Of a stretch of 45,114 nt of DNA, positions 27,715-36,540 are shown in pieces. The notes beneath the pieces were generated by a model that was not told where the DNA came from, made no database searches, and saw only the letters and a list, made by a program, of their open reading frames with translations. The position numbers and the translations under genes are program-made. Position 1 is the stretch's first letter, and each line of letters opens with the position of its first letter. The DNA lies in NCBI RefSeq assembly GCF_026011795.1, contig NZ_BRVS01000020.1, positions 1 through 45,114 on the forward strand, read 5' to 3'. This DNA comes from Arthrobacter mangrovi (GTDB lineage: Bacteria; Actinomycetota; Actinomycetes; Actinomycetales; Micrococcaceae).

Positions 27715-28857
27715 TCAGTCCACCACGAGGCCGGTGCCCCGGCCGTGCGCCACGGTCACCGGATGGATTTCGCCGAAGCCGCGGATGGTCCGCACTTTCT
27801 GCGGCATCAGGACAAAGCGCTCGTCCCCGGCGAGCGTGGCGGCCGTGGTGGAATCCACGAGCACGGTGCCGGGCTCGGCCAGCGAGGTCAGCCGCGATGC
27901 GAGGTTGACGGTGGGTCCGTAGATGTCGCCGAGGCGGGAGACGATCCCGCCCCACACCATGCCGACGCGCGCCGAGGGCAGCAGGTCATCGTCCGCCATC
28001 GCCTTGGCCAGCGCGAGGGAGATTTCCGCCCCGGCCTGCGGGGTCGAGGCGAGGTAGAGGACTTCGTCACCGACGGTCTTGACCAGGCGGCCGCCGCCGA
28101 CCGAGATGATCTCGGCGCAGCGGTTCTCGAAGCGCTGCACCAGCTGGGCCAGCGTCTTCTCGTTCATCTGGCGGGACAGGCTGGTGTAGGAGACGAGGTC
28201 CGCGAACCCCACCGCGCGCAGCAACGGCAGGGAATCGTCGTCATGCTCCCCCGCGGCGCCCAGCCCCGCCTCCGCGCGCACGGTCAGCCGCGCCACGCCG
28301 GCGTTCAGCTGCCGCCGCCAGGAATACAGCAGCACCTTCTCCAGCGGCTCGATCAGGTCGGGCAGCTCGGTGACCAGCCGCTTGCGGGCCTCGGCGTCGG
28401 TGATGCCCAGCTGGTGCACCATTTCCTCCACCAGCGCCTCGACCTGCCAGACGACCATCCGGTCCGTCATCTGGCCGATGGACCGGGTGATGGAGATCGC
28501 CGCCTCCTCGGTCAGCCGCTCCTCCCGGACCAGGTCGATGATGGTGGTCAGCGCCTCGAGGTCCGCCTGGGTGAAGGCCACGTCCTCGTCGCCGAGGTTC
28601 GGGAAGCCCAGTGCCCGCCACAGCTTGCGCGCCGAGAGCAGCGACACACCGGCGCCGGCGGCCACCTCGCGGCGGCGCATGGTCCGTTCCGAGCCGAGCA
28701 GCCGGCGCTCCAGGGCACGGATGGCCTCGCGGTCCACCTTGGCCGGGTTCGGATCCTCGCGGACCGCGTCCTGCGCCGCCTCGACCTCCGCCTGGGGCAC
28801 AATCCGCGGCATGGACAGGGTCAGCGGCTCCGGCTCATGGTGCTCGCTACTGGTCAT
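27715..28857 (-). CDS. Class III adenylate cyclase with N-terminal regulatory domain (Rv1264-like)
   Basis: Makes cAMP from ATP. ATG 28857 is chosen from the ATGA overlap with the PH-domain gene; the frame is open further upstream but that part is a shadow of the PH gene. The protein has 380 residues and no membrane helix. Residues 40-195 are a helical regulatory domain like the adenylate cyclase regulatory domain of mycobacterial Rv1264, a pH-sensing enzyme. The catalytic domain has all expected residues: metal-binding Asp220 (FADL) and Asp264 (VGDEVLY), substrate Lys260, Asp311 (GDIYGP), and transition-state Asn318/Arg322 (VNLASRL). The Lys/Asp pair specifies ATP rather than GTP. It ends the birA-PH-cyclase operon. 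Confidence 0.93.
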   Translation of the reverse strand: MTSSEHHEPEPLTLSMPRIVPQAEVEAAQDAVREDPNPAKVDREAIRALERRLLGSERTMRRREVAAGAGVSLLSARKLWRALGFPNLGDEDVAFTQADLEALTTIIDLVREERLTEEAAISITRSIGQMTDRMVVWQVEALVEEMVHQLGITDAEARKRLVTELPDLIEPLEKVLLYSWRRQLNAGVARLTVRAEAGLGAAGEHDDDSLPLLRAVGFADLVSYTSLSRQMNEKTLAQLVQRFENRCAEIISVGGGRLVKTVGDEVLYLASTPQAGAEISLALAKAMADDDLLPSARVGMVWGGIVSRLGDIYGPTVNLASRLTSLAEPGTVLVDSTTAATLAGDERFVLMPQKVRTIRGFGEIHPVTVAHGRGTGLVVD

Positions 28858-29435
28858 CCCGCTTTTCCTTCCTCGCCGTACTCGGCCTGCTGCCATCTTT
28901 CCATGTCTTCTCCATCGAACCCGCCAGGGAATTCCGTCCGGGGCAGGTCTTCGATCGCCCGGACCACCAGCGCCCGGAAGCGGGCCACCTCCGGCACGTC
29001 CGGCAGGCGCCAGAACCTGCCGTAGCCCAGGTCCGCGTCCAGCCGGCCGCTGCGCAGGATGCGCTGGATCAGGTCCTGCTCGATGCGCACCGAGTAGATG
29101 GCCGCCAGCAGCACCTGCTGCTCGCTGCGCCGTCCCCAGCCGCGCCGGACAACCAGCCGCCGGCTGGTCAGCAGGTAGCGGGTGGACAACCAGCGCAGCA
29201 GCGGCACGACGCACGCCCGCAGCACCAGGAGCGCCGCCGCCACCAGCACCGCGGCGCGCAGCACCGGCTGCCAGGGCGTGATCCACTCCGGCAGGCCTGC
29301 GCGGCTGAGCCAGCCGAGCCCGAAGCCCGCGGCGCCGAGCACCACCAGCATCAGCATGAACGGCCAGAACAAGCGGCGCGCCTGCGGCCGGGCCAGCACG
29401 ATGACGCGCTCTCCCGGATCCAGCTTCAGCCGCAC
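28854..29435 (-). CDS. PH domain-containing membrane protein
   Basis: A 193-residue protein starting at GTG 29435, with a run of G upstream. Two hydrophobic helices (about 22-42 and 58-82) precede a bacterial PH domain (YLLTSRRLVVRRGWGRRSEQQVLL to about residue 165). The sequence before the helices (MRLKLDPGERVIVLARPQAR) is typical of this family, found across actinobacteria. The gene lies 36 bp after birA and overlaps the cyclase gene by 4 bp. Function is unknown. The conserved coupling suggests it may affect the cyclase at the membrane, which is only an inference. Confidence 0.88.
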   Translation of the reverse strand: MRLKLDPGERVIVLARPQARRLFWPFMLMLVVLGAAGFGLGWLSRAGLPEWITPWQPVLRAAVLVAAALLVLRACVVPLLRWLSTRYLLTSRRLVVRRGWGRRSEQQVLLAAIYSVRIEQDLIQRILRSGRLDADLGYGRFWRLPDVPEVARFRALVVRAIEDLPRTEFPGGFDGEDMERWQQAEYGEEGKAG

Positions 29436-29471
29436 CGCGGCCCCCGGAGCCGGTTGGTGATTGGGGGCAAA

Positions 29472-30359
29472 TCAGGACCCTTCGAGCGGCCGCAGGTGGA
29501 CGACGTCGCCCGCCGCCACCACATGTTCGGTACCGTCCGCTTCGCGTACCTTCAGGGCGCCGAAGCTGTCCAGGCCGAAGGCTTCGCCGACGATCTCCCG
29601 CCCCTGCGGCAACTGCGCGCGCACCTGCTGCCCCAGCGTCGACATCACCCGCTGGAGCCGGCTGAGCAGGCTGGTTCCGTCACTCCACTGCGCCTTGGGG
29701 TCCCCGTTCACGTCGCAGAACTGGCGGTACCGCTGGGCGAAAATCCGCAGGTAGGACATGAGCAGGATGTTGCGGTCCGTCGTCGCGCCCTTCTCCAGCG
29801 CCACCGACGTCGCCGTCGGCACGGGCAGGTCTTCGGCACTCATCGTGACGTTGAGTCCGGTGCCAATAACGACGGCGGGCGGCGAGGCATCCCCGTAGCT
29901 CGCGATCTGGGCGAGGATGCCGGAGATCTTCTTGCCGCCGACCATCACGTCGTTGGGCCATTTCACCGCGGCGTCCAGCTTGGCGTACTCGCCCAGCGCC
30001 TCGGCCAGCGACATCGCGGCCAGGAGCGAGAACCAGGCGTAGCTCTGGGTCGGGACCGGGTTGCCGGCGTGGTTGAACGGGCGCAGCAGCACGCTCACAA
30101 TCACCGAAGAGCGGGGCGGGGCGGTCCACTCGCGGTCCAGCCGGCCCTTGCCGGCGGTCTGCTCCTCGGCCGCCAGGACGCTCAGGTCCGACCAGCCCAC
30201 CTTGTCGGCGGCGGCCTTCTGCGCGAGGTCGCTGTTGGTCGAGCCGGTGGACTCCACCAGTTCGAGGCGCCGGTACGGGCCCAGCGGGGCACAGAGCGCA
30301 TCGGTGAGACCCTCATAATCCAGCGCCGGGCGGTCAACATCGGAAAAGCTCTGGCTCAT
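29472..30359 (-). CDS. birA: Biotin--[acetyl-CoA-carboxylase] ligase BirA
   Basis: Attaches biotin to the carrier lysine of biotin-dependent carboxylases; its likely substrate here is the alpha subunit encoded at 37608-39377. The start ATG 30359 (MSQSFSD) has AGGA about eight bases upstream; an ATG at 30368 would sit too close to that site. The 295-residue protein lacks the N-terminal helix-turn-helix of E. coli BirA, so it should not regulate transcription. The catalytic core has EEQTAGKGRLDREW (biotinyl-AMP loop), VKWPNDVMV and GTGLNV, followed by a short C-terminal SH3-like domain (GEAFGLDSFGALKV). It is divergent from the carboxylase beta gene, with about 250 bp between them. Confidence 0.96.
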   Translation of the reverse strand: MSQSFSDVDRPALDYEGLTDALCAPLGPYRRLELVESTGSTNSDLAQKAAADKVGWSDLSVLAAEEQTAGKGRLDREWTAPPRSSVIVSVLLRPFNHAGNPVPTQSYAWFSLLAAMSLAEALGEYAKLDAAVKWPNDVMVGGKKISGILAQIASYGDASPPAVVIGTGLNVTMSAEDLPVPTATSVALEKGATTDRNILLMSYLRIFAQRYRQFCDVNGDPKAQWSDGTSLLSRLQRVMSTLGQQVRAQLPQGREIVGEAFGLDSFGALKVREADGTEHVVAAGDVVHLRPLEGS

Positions 30360-30450
30360 GTCATCCATCCTACGCAGAGCCGGGGCATTCTCCACCGGGG
30401 CGACGCGGCAGAATCCGGGACGGCTTGCGGAAAATGTCGGCAGCCGAAAT

Positions 30451-30465
30451 TGTAGGATAACTACA
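30451..30465. promoter_or_regulatory. Inverted repeat TGTAG-N5-CTACA between birA and accD
   Basis: TGTAGGATAACTACA, with five-base arms and a five-base spacer, lies in the divergent birA/accD intergenic region, 144 bp before accD. The same arms and spacing occur at 37501-37515 upstream of the alpha-subunit gene. Proposed operator of a shared regulator; the regulator is not identified. Confidence 0.5.
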
Positions 30466-30608
30466 GCCGGTACCGCCGCCCTCCTCACTAGACTTGGTGC
30501 AATGACGCCGCCGGCGGCCTGCTTTTTGTGCGAAACCTACTTAAGCCAGGTCATCCACCGCCCGGCTGCGCCGGTAATGCAGAACCCGCCCGAGAATCCG
30601 GAGAACCC

Positions 30609-32204
30609 ATGAGCCTCGACACCGATCTTGACCGCTCGACGACCGCCGGCAAGATTGCGGAGTTCCGCCGGCGCCAGGCGGAGGCGATGATGCCGTCCGG
30701 TCAGGACGCGGTGGACAAGCAGCATGCCAGGGGCAAGCACACCGCCCGCGAGCGCATTGACCTGCTGGTCGACGAGGGCTCGTTCGTCGAGTTCGATGCG
30801 CTGGCCACCCACCGGTCCACGGCGTTCGGCATGGAGAAGAAGAAGCCCCTCGGCGACGGCGTCGTCTCGGGCTACGGCACCGTGGACGGGCGCCTGGTGG
30901 CCGTCTACAGCCAGGACTTCACCGTGTACGGCGGTTCGCTGAGCCAGGTCAACGGCGAGAAGATCGTGAAGGTCCAGGAATTCGCGCTGCGCAACGGCTG
31001 CCCGGTCATCGGGATCAACGACGGCGGCGGTGCCCGCATCCAGGAGGGCGTGGCCTCGCTGGCGATGTTCGCCGACATCTTCCGCAACAACGTAGCGGCG
31101 TCCGGCGTCATCCCGCAGATTTCGCTGATCATGGGCCCGTGCGCCGGCGGTGCCGCCTACTCCCCCGCCCTGACGGACTTCGTGGTCATGGTGGACAAGA
31201 CCTCGCACATGTTCATCACCGGCCCGGATGTCATCAAGACCGTGACCGGCGAGGAAGTGGACATGGAGACCCTCGGCGGCGCCCGGCAGCACAACTCGAC
31301 GACGGGCACGGCCGCCTACCTCGGGGTGGATGAAGCCGACGCCATCGAATTCGTCCGCGAGCTGCTCGACGTCCTGCCCTCCAACAACCTCACCGAGGCC
31401 CCGGCCACCGCGTTCGACGAGGAGCTCGAGCCCACGGAAGCGGACCTCGAGCTGGACACCCTCATTCCCGACTCGGCCAACCAGCCCTACGACATGCGCA
31501 GCGTGATCGAGCACATCGTCGACGACGGCCAGTTCCTGGAACTGCAGGCCCTCTACGCGCCGAACGTCATCATCGGCTACAGCCGGGTCGAAGGCCACAC
31601 CGTGGGCATCGTGGCCAACCAGCCGATGCAGTTTGCCGGAACCCTGGACATCGCCGCCTCGGAAAAGGCCGCGCGGTTCGTCCGGCACTGCGATGCCTTC
31701 AACATCCCCATCCTGACGCTCGTCGATGTCCCCGGCTTCCTGCCCGGCAAGGACCAGGAGTTCAACGGCATCATCCGCCGCGGCGCCAAGCTGCTCTACG
31801 CCTACGCCGAGGCCACGGTCCCGAAGCTCACCGTGATCACGCGCAAGGCGTACGGCGGGGCGTACATCGTCATGGGTTCGAAGAAGCTCGGCGCCGACCT
31901 CAACCTTGCCTGGCCCACCGCCCAGATCGGCGTGATGGGCGCGCAGGGCGCGGTGAACATCCTGTACCGCCGCGACCTCGCCGCCGTCCAGGCCGAGGGC
32001 GGCGACGTCGAAGCGCGCCGGCAGGAGATCATCACGCAGTACGAGGATGAGCTGCTCAACCCGTACCAGGCGGCCGAACTGGGCTACCTCGACGCCGTCA
32101 TCGCCCCTTCCGACACCCGGGTCCAGATTGTCCGCGGCCTGCGCGCGCTGCGCGACAAGCGGGCCACGATGCCGCACAAGAAGCACGGAAACATCCCGCT
32201 ATGA
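30609..32204 (+). CDS. accD: Acyl-CoA carboxylase beta (carboxyltransferase) subunit
   Basis: Transfers carboxyl from carboxybiotin to acetyl- or propionyl-CoA, giving malonyl- or methylmalonyl-CoA for fatty-acid synthesis or propionate use. Start ATG 30609 follows GGAGAACCC. The 531 residues contain both crotonase-like halves: [12 protein letters not shown] and [14 protein letters not shown] in the N half, and [20 protein letters not shown] with [16 protein letters not shown] in the C half. Length and motifs match actinobacterial AccD5/PccB. The stop overlaps the start of the epsilon-subunit gene (ATGA). Whether acetyl- or propionyl-CoA is preferred cannot be settled by eye. Confidence 0.95.
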   Translation: MSLDTDLDRSTTAGKIAEFRRRQAEAMMPSGQDAVDKQHARGKHTARERIDLLVDEGSFVEFDALATHRSTAFGMEKKKPLGDGVVSGYGTVDGRLVAVYSQDFTVYGGSLSQVNGEKIVKVQEFALRNGCPVIGINDGGGARIQEGVASLAMFADIFRNNVAASGVIPQISLIMGPCAGGAAYSPALTDFVVMVDKTSHMFITGPDVIKTVTGEEVDMETLGGARQHNSTTGTAAYLGVDEADAIEFVRELLDVLPSNNLTEAPATAFDEELEPTEADLELDTLIPDSANQPYDMRSVIEHIVDDGQFLELQALYAPNVIIGYSRVEGHTVGIVANQPMQFAGTLDIAASEKAARFVRHCDAFNIPILTLVDVPGFLPGKDQEFNGIIRRGAKLLYAYAEATVPKLTVITRKAYGGAYIVMGSKKLGADLNLAWPTAQIGVMGAQGAVNILYRRDLAAVQAEGGDVEARRQEIITQYEDELLNPYQAAELGYLDAVIAPSDTRVQIVRGLRALRDKRATMPHKKHGNIPL

Positions 32205-32449
32205 CCAAGACCCAGGCCCAAGCCCAAACCCATACCGCCGCCGAGGCGGCCCCGCTGTTCACCGTGGCCAAGGGGAATCCAACCCCCGAGGAACTCGCCG
32301 CGCTGACCGCCGTCGTGCTGGCCCTGCAGCCGTCCCCGGAGCCTCTCCCCGCGGCGGAGCAGCCGCGCCGGCGCAGCCCGCGGCGGCGTGAACTGCTGCG
32401 CCCCGTCGTCGCGCACGGCCCCGGCGCCTGGCGGCACACTTTCCGCTAG
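32201..32449 (+). CDS. accE: Acyl-CoA carboxylase epsilon subunit
   Basis: A small 82-residue protein whose ATG overlaps the beta-subunit stop. The segment [24 protein letters not shown] is the conserved N-terminal part of the actinobacterial carboxylase epsilon family, which binds and stimulates the alpha/beta complex. The rest is Pro/Arg-rich with a C-terminal [11 protein letters not shown]. Position directly after the beta gene supports the call. Confidence 0.93.
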   Translation: MTKTQAQAQTHTAAEAAPLFTVAKGNPTPEELAALTAVVLALQPSPEPLPAAEQPRRRSPRRRELLRPVVAHGPGAWRHTFR

Positions 32450-32484
32450 GGAGGCAGCCGCCGGACCGTCGCTTAACGCGGAAA

Positions 32485-32511
32485 GCCGGCAGCCCCCAAC
32501 GTGCTGCCGGC
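32485..32511 (+). terminator. Hairpin after the accD-accE operon
   Basis: GCCGGCAGC (32485-32493) pairs perfectly with GCTGCCGGC (32503-32511) across a nine-base loop, 35 bp beyond the epsilon stop. No clear T tract follows. Confidence 0.6.
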
Positions 32512-32631
32512 CTCCTCGAAAGGTCGTCCGCGCCGCCCGAAACGGCCCTCCCCAAGGCCGGCGGAACGGAGTCCCAGCGCCGCGGTGCCGGACTCCGGCC
32601 GGCGGAGGACGGAGAGCCCCCCGATAGCCCC

Positions 32632-32655
32632 GGTTATTTGCAGCTGCAAATAACC
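32632..32655. promoter_or_regulatory. Perfect 24-bp palindrome, MarR-type operator
   Basis: The half-site GGTTATTTGCAG (32632-32643) is followed directly by its exact reverse complement CTGCAAATAACC. The AT-rich core with TTGCA/TGCAA arms is the kind of site bound by MarR-family dimers. It lies 46 bp before the start of a truncated marR gene, consistent with an autoregulatory site that has outlived its regulator. Confidence 0.6.
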
Positions 32656-32688
32656 TAAGCCGAACCACTATCGCGGTCAAGTGCTCGC

Positions 32689-32701
32689 TACAGTGGCTCG
32701 T
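32689..32701 (+). promoter_or_regulatory. -10 box of the marR remnant, leaderless arrangement
   Basis: TACAGT at 32689-32694 is followed by seven bases and then ATG 32702. Such spacing places the transcription start at or next to the first codon. No convincing -35 was found. Confidence 0.4.
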
Positions 32702-32934
32702 ATGCCCGATCCGCAGTGGCTCAGCCCCGAAGAACAGCGCGCCTGGGTTCCCCTCGCCGCGCTGCTGTTCCGGCTGCCCTCCGGCTTCGACTCCCAGCTG
32801 CAGCGGGACGAGGGCCTGACATTCGCCAGCTAGTCGGCCAGCTTGCCGCTATCGGCACCAGCCTGATCGGCGAAGACTGGGGCGAGGCCATCGATTCCGG
32901 CAGGCCGGTCGCGTCCCAATACCGCCGCAGGTGA
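32702..32934 (+). pseudogene. Truncated MarR-family regulator
   Basis: From ATG 32702 the first 43 codons read MPDPQWLSPEEQRAWVPLAA and continue to LQRDEGLTFAS, then stop at TAG 32831. This is the first helix region of MarR-family proteins, which are normally about 150 residues, so the DNA-binding wing and dimer region are missing. In another frame, the DNA from 32820 to the TGA at 32932 encodes DIRQLVGQLAAIGTSLIGED and further coding-like sequence; it could be the displaced 3' end of the same gene or of a neighbour after an internal deletion. The operator and -10 upstream are intact. A functional 43-residue peptide cannot be excluded but seems unlikely. Confidence 0.7.
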
Positions 32935-32969
32935 TGTGCCGCCCGCGGCCGCGTCATGGGTGCCGCCCG

Positions 32970-33005
32970 TTCGGGGCGGCCGCCGAATGCCGGTAGGCTC
33001 GGCCT
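32970..33005 (+). promoter_or_regulatory. Promoter for the DUF885 gene, leaderless arrangement
   Basis: TTCGGG (32970-32975), an 18-bp spacer and TAGGCT (32994-32999) are followed by six bases and GTG 33006. The message would begin at the start codon, which explains the lack of a ribosome site. Confidence 0.5.
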
Positions 33006-34733
33006 GTGACTCACCAGACAACAGAACCCACCACGGACATCCCCGCCCGTGTCCCGTCGGCCATCGACGCCGTCGCCGACGCCTACACGGAAACCCTGCT
33101 GGAGCTGAACCCCTCGCTGGCAACGTCGCTCGGCATCCCGGGGCACGAAACGGAATACCCGGACTACTCCCCCGCCGGTGTCGAGGCCCTTGCGGAATGC
33201 GCCCGCGAGGCGCTGCGGCGGCTGGAAGACCTGGAGCCCACGGACAACACCGACCGCGTCACCCTCGACGCAATGCGCGAACGGCTGGGGCTCGACCTCG
33301 AGATCCACGAGGCCGGCCTCGATCTCGCCGAGGTCAACAACCTCGCCTCCCCCGTGCAGGACATCCGCGCCATCTTCGACCTGATGCCGCAGGCCACCAT
33401 CGAGGACTGGAACCACATCGCCGGCCGCATGGCCCATGTTCCGGATGCCCTTGCGGGCTACGCCAGCTCGCTGCGCGAGGCCCGGAAGCGCGGACGGATC
33501 GCGCCCCGCCGCCAGCTGAAGACCGTGATCGAGCAGGCCACCGCCTACGCCGCGGAGGACGGTTTCTTCCAGGCCACCGCCGCCTCCGCGTCCACTAACG
33601 ACGGCGAACTTCCGCAGGAATTGCGCGAGCGCCTCGCCGAAGGTGCCGGCGCGGCCCGCGAGGCTTACCGCAGGCTCGCCGCCATGATCGAAGGCGAACT
33701 GCTTCCGGAGGCCCCGGAAAAGGACGCCGTGGGGCGCGAGCACTACGCCCTGATGTCCCGGCGCTTCCTCGGTTCCGCCGTCGACCTTGAGGAGACCTAC
33801 CGCTGGGGCGTCGAGGAGCTTGACCGGATCATCGCGGAGCAGGAAGCAGTCGCAGCGCAGGTCAAGCCCGGCGCCTCCATCGAGGAAGCCATGGCGCTGC
33901 TGGATGCCGACGAGGCCCGCCGGCTGCACGGCACCGAGGCGCTGCAGGCATGGATGCAGCGGCTGTCCGACAAGGCCGTCGCCGACTTGGCGGACACCCA
34001 CTTCGAGATTCCGGAGCCGATGCGTCGGCTCGAGTGCATGATCGCCCCCACGCACGAGGGCGGCATCTACTACACCGGCCCCTCGGACGACTTCGCCCGG
34101 CCCGGCCGGATGTGGTGGTCCGTACCGGAGGGCGAGGACACCTTCAGCACGTGGAAGGAAACCACCACCGTCTACCACGAGGGCGTCCCCGGCCATCACC
34201 TGCAGATTGCGACGGCGACCTATCGCCGGGAGCTGCTCAACAACTGGCGGCGCAACATCTGCTGGGTGTCCGGGCACGGCGAGGGCTGGGCGCTTTACGC
34301 CGAGCGGCTCATGGACGAGCTGGGCTACCTGGCCGACCCGGGCGACCGGATGGGCATGCTGGACGGGCAGCGGATGCGCGCCGCCCGCGTGGTCTTCGAC
34401 ATCGGCGTCCACCTCGAACTCGAGGTTCCGGAACGCTGGGGATCGGGAACCTGGAGCCCGGAGAAGGGCTACCAGTTCCTGAAGAAGAACATCGCTATCA
34501 GCGAGGGCCAGCTGAACTTCGAGTTCACCCGGTACCTCGGCTGGCCGGGCCAGGCCCCCTCCTACAAGCTGGGCCAGCGTCTGTGGGAGCAGATCCGGGA
34601 TGAGCGGCGCCGCCGCGAGGGCGCCGCCTTCGATATCAAGGCGTTCCACACGCAGGCGCTGAACATCGGTTCCGTCGGCCTGGACACGCTGCGCCGCGCC
34701 CTGCTCGGCGCGGACTCGGCGGCCCGGGACTAG
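33006..34733 (+). CDS. DUF885 domain-containing protein (zincin-like)
   Basis: A 575-residue protein starting at GTG 33006, without signal peptide or membrane helix, so cytoplasmic. It spans the whole DUF885 family length. The motif YHEGVPGHHLQ (His391, Glu392, His397) resembles the HExxxGH-type zinc site and is followed by SGHGEGWALYAERL (Glu426), a second potential ligand. Members are often annotated as putative peptidases or aminopeptidase-like, but activity is rarely shown. It stands between the epsilon-subunit gene and the symporter gene; cooperation with the symporter is possible but unproven. Confidence 0.88.
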   Translation: MTHQTTEPTTDIPARVPSAIDAVADAYTETLLELNPSLATSLGIPGHETEYPDYSPAGVEALAECAREALRRLEDLEPTDNTDRVTLDAMRERLGLDLEIHEAGLDLAEVNNLASPVQDIRAIFDLMPQATIEDWNHIAGRMAHVPDALAGYASSLREARKRGRIAPRRQLKTVIEQATAYAAEDGFFQATAASASTNDGELPQELRERLAEGAGAAREAYRRLAAMIEGELLPEAPEKDAVGREHYALMSRRFLGSAVDLEETYRWGVEELDRIIAEQEAVAAQVKPGASIEEAMALLDADEARRLHGTEALQAWMQRLSDKAVADLADTHFEIPEPMRRLECMIAPTHEGGIYYTGPSDDFARPGRMWWSVPEGEDTFSTWKETTTVYHEGVPGHHLQIATATYRRELLNNWRRNICWVSGHGEGWALYAERLMDELGYLADPGDRMGMLDGQRMRAARVVFDIGVHLELEVPERWGSGTWSPEKGYQFLKKNIAISEGQLNFEFTRYLGWPGQAPSYKLGQRLWEQIRDERRRREGAAFDIKAFHTQALNIGSVGLDTLRRALLGADSAARD

Positions 34734-34741
34734 CCAAACCG

Positions 34742-34791
34742 TTGGCCTGAAGTGGCCGGAATGGACCGCCTATCCAGCCACTTCGGGCCAG
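34742..34791 (+). terminator. Possible hairpin terminator after the DUF885 gene
   Basis: TGGCCTGAAGTGGC (34743-34756) can pair with GCCACTTCGGGCCA (34777-34790), with one G-T wobble and a 20-base loop that has some internal pairing. It begins within 10 bp of the stop codon. No T tract is present. Confidence 0.4.
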
Positions 34792-34973
34792 CGGATGAAC
34801 CGGCAGCCGCACCCGTCGGCGAGCCGCGGACCGGCCATCGGAATCCGCTCCGGCTGCGGCATTGGTCACAGCCGGAGCGGGAATAACTTTCCCCGCCCCG
34901 CGCGGATAGCGGCCGCCGGCGCAGGAGCCGCGCACCGCCGTCGTTCGCGGCGTAACAATGCGCAACAATGCTT

Positions 34974-35009
34974 TTGGCCTGCTAACTTTCCGCCTCCTAG
35001 AGTCTTCGG
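34974..35009 (+). promoter_or_regulatory. Promoter for the symporter gene, leaderless arrangement
   Basis: TTGGCC (34974-34979), an 18-bp spacer, TAGAGT (34998-35003), then six bases to GTG 35010. There is no ribosome site. Confidence 0.55.
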
Positions 35010-36434
35010 GTGACTACCGCAACCAGCACTGAGAAGAGCGGGCGCAGGCTGCCCCGCTGGGCCACATCCTTCGGCCCCCAGATCATCGCCGCCCTCATCG
35101 CCGGCCTGGCCCTGGGCCTCGCCGCCAAGAACCTGGGCGAACCGGCGCCGGGCGAGCCGAACTGGCTCACTGAGACCCTGACCACCATCGGCTCGAGCTA
35201 CATTTCGCTGCTGAAGGCCGCCGTCGTCCCGCTGATCTTCACCGCCGTGGTCAGCTCGATCGCGAACCTGCGCGCGGTCTCCAACGCCGCCCGGCTCGCC
35301 TGGAACACCCTGCTGTGGTTCGCCATCACCGCCTTCATCGCGGTCGTCATCGGCATGGGACTGGGCACCATCATGCAGCCCGGCGCCAGCGCCGCCGGCG
35401 ACGTGCCCGGCGAGTACACCGGCCGCACGGGCGATTGGTGGGCCTTCCTGACCGGCCTGTTCCCGAGCAACTTCCTCGGCCTCGAGGCCACCATCAAGGC
35501 CGGCGAGACCGGCGACCTGACCACCAGCCTCGGCTTCAACGTGCTGCAGATCCTGGTCATCTCGATCGCCGTCGGCATCGCCGCGCTCAAGGTCGGCAAG
35601 GCCGCCGAGCCCTTCCTGCAGCTGAACGCCTCCGCGCTGGCCGTGATCCAGAAGGTGCTTTGGTGGATCATCCGGCTGGCCCCCATCGGTACGGTGGGCC
35701 TGATCGGCAAGGCCGTGGCGACCTACGGCTGGGACACGATGGGCTCGCTGGGCCTGTTCACGCTGTCCATCTACGTCGGCCTGGTCCTCGTGCTCTTCGT
35801 GGTCTACCCGGTGCTGGTGCGTGTCCACGGCCTGTCCGTCAAGCAGTGGTTCTCCGGCGCCTGGCCCGCCATCCAGCTGGCCTTCGTCTCCCGGTCCTCG
35901 ATGGGCACCCTGCCGCTGACCCAGCGGGTGACGGAGCGCAACCTCGGCGTGCCGCGCGCCTACGCCTCCTTCGCGGTGCCGCTGGGCTCCACCACCAAGA
36001 TGGACGGCTGCGCCTCGATCTACCCCGCGATCGCCGCCATCTTCGTGGCGCAGTTCTTCGGCGTGGAACTCGGATTCATGCACTACGTGCTGATCGCCGT
36101 CGTCTCCGTCCTCGGCTCCGCCGCCACGGCGGGCACCACCGGCGCCACCGTGATGCTCACGCTGACCCTGTCCACGCTGGGCCTGCCGTTGGAAGGCGTC
36201 GGCCTGCTGCTCGCCGTCGATCCGATCGTGGACATGGGCCGCACGGCCGTCAATGTCGCCGGGCAGACCCTGGTTCCGACCATCGTGGCCAAGCGGCAGG
36301 GCATCCTGGACGAGGCGCTGTTCAATGCCCGCCGCACCGGCGATCCGTTCAGCGACGACACCGAGGCTTCGGAATCCGGAACTGCCGCAGCGGAGGCAAC
36401 GGAGCGGCGCCCGGAAGCGGCAGCCACGGCCTGA
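35010..36434 (+). CDS. Dicarboxylate/amino acid:cation symporter (DAACS family)
   Basis: A 474-residue membrane transporter starting at GTG 35010. It takes up dicarboxylates or acidic amino acids with H+ or Na+. Eight or so hydrophobic segments are visible, beginning IIAALIAGLALGLAAKNLG. The re-entrant loop region reads FVSRSSMGTLPLTQRVTERN, where family members have a serine-rich motif, and is followed by FAVPLGSTTKMDGCASIYPA, the conserved substrate/cation region. The MDMGRTAVNVAG-like motif near the end is present as VDMGRTAVNVAG. The C-terminus is an Ala/Glu-rich tail. The substrate cannot be fixed by eye; DctA, GltP or TcyP-like are all possible. Confidence 0.93.
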   Translation: MTTATSTEKSGRRLPRWATSFGPQIIAALIAGLALGLAAKNLGEPAPGEPNWLTETLTTIGSSYISLLKAAVVPLIFTAVVSSIANLRAVSNAARLAWNTLLWFAITAFIAVVIGMGLGTIMQPGASAAGDVPGEYTGRTGDWWAFLTGLFPSNFLGLEATIKAGETGDLTTSLGFNVLQILVISIAVGIAALKVGKAAEPFLQLNASALAVIQKVLWWIIRLAPIGTVGLIGKAVATYGWDTMGSLGLFTLSIYVGLVLVLFVVYPVLVRVHGLSVKQWFSGAWPAIQLAFVSRSSMGTLPLTQRVTERNLGVPRAYASFAVPLGSTTKMDGCASIYPAIAAIFVAQFFGVELGFMHYVLIAVVSVLGSAATAGTTGATVMLTLTLSTLGLPLEGVGLLLAVDPIVDMGRTAVNVAGQTLVPTIVAKRQGILDEALFNARRTGDPFSDDTEASESGTAAAEATERRPEAAATA

Positions 36435-36500
36435 CGCCGTCCCCGGCGAGCAGGCATCCCCCGCCCAGTCTCCCCGCCGCCCTCGCGCAGCCCCAATAAG

Positions 36501-36540
36501 AACGCAGGCCCGGCCGGACCCATCCGGCCGGGCCTGCGTT
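36501..36540 (+). terminator. Strong hairpin terminator after the symporter gene
   Basis: A perfect 17-bp stem: one arm begins AACGCAGGCC (36501-36517), the other ends GGCCTGCGTT (36524-36540), with a six-base ACCCAT loop and TTTC at the exit. It lies 66 bp after the symporter stop. Confidence 0.9.

Noticed and set aside
32632-32655. The 24-bp palindrome as a terminator of the accD-accE operon
   Set aside because: It has no loop, an AT-rich stem and no T tract, and a GC-rich hairpin at 32485-32511 already lies after accE.
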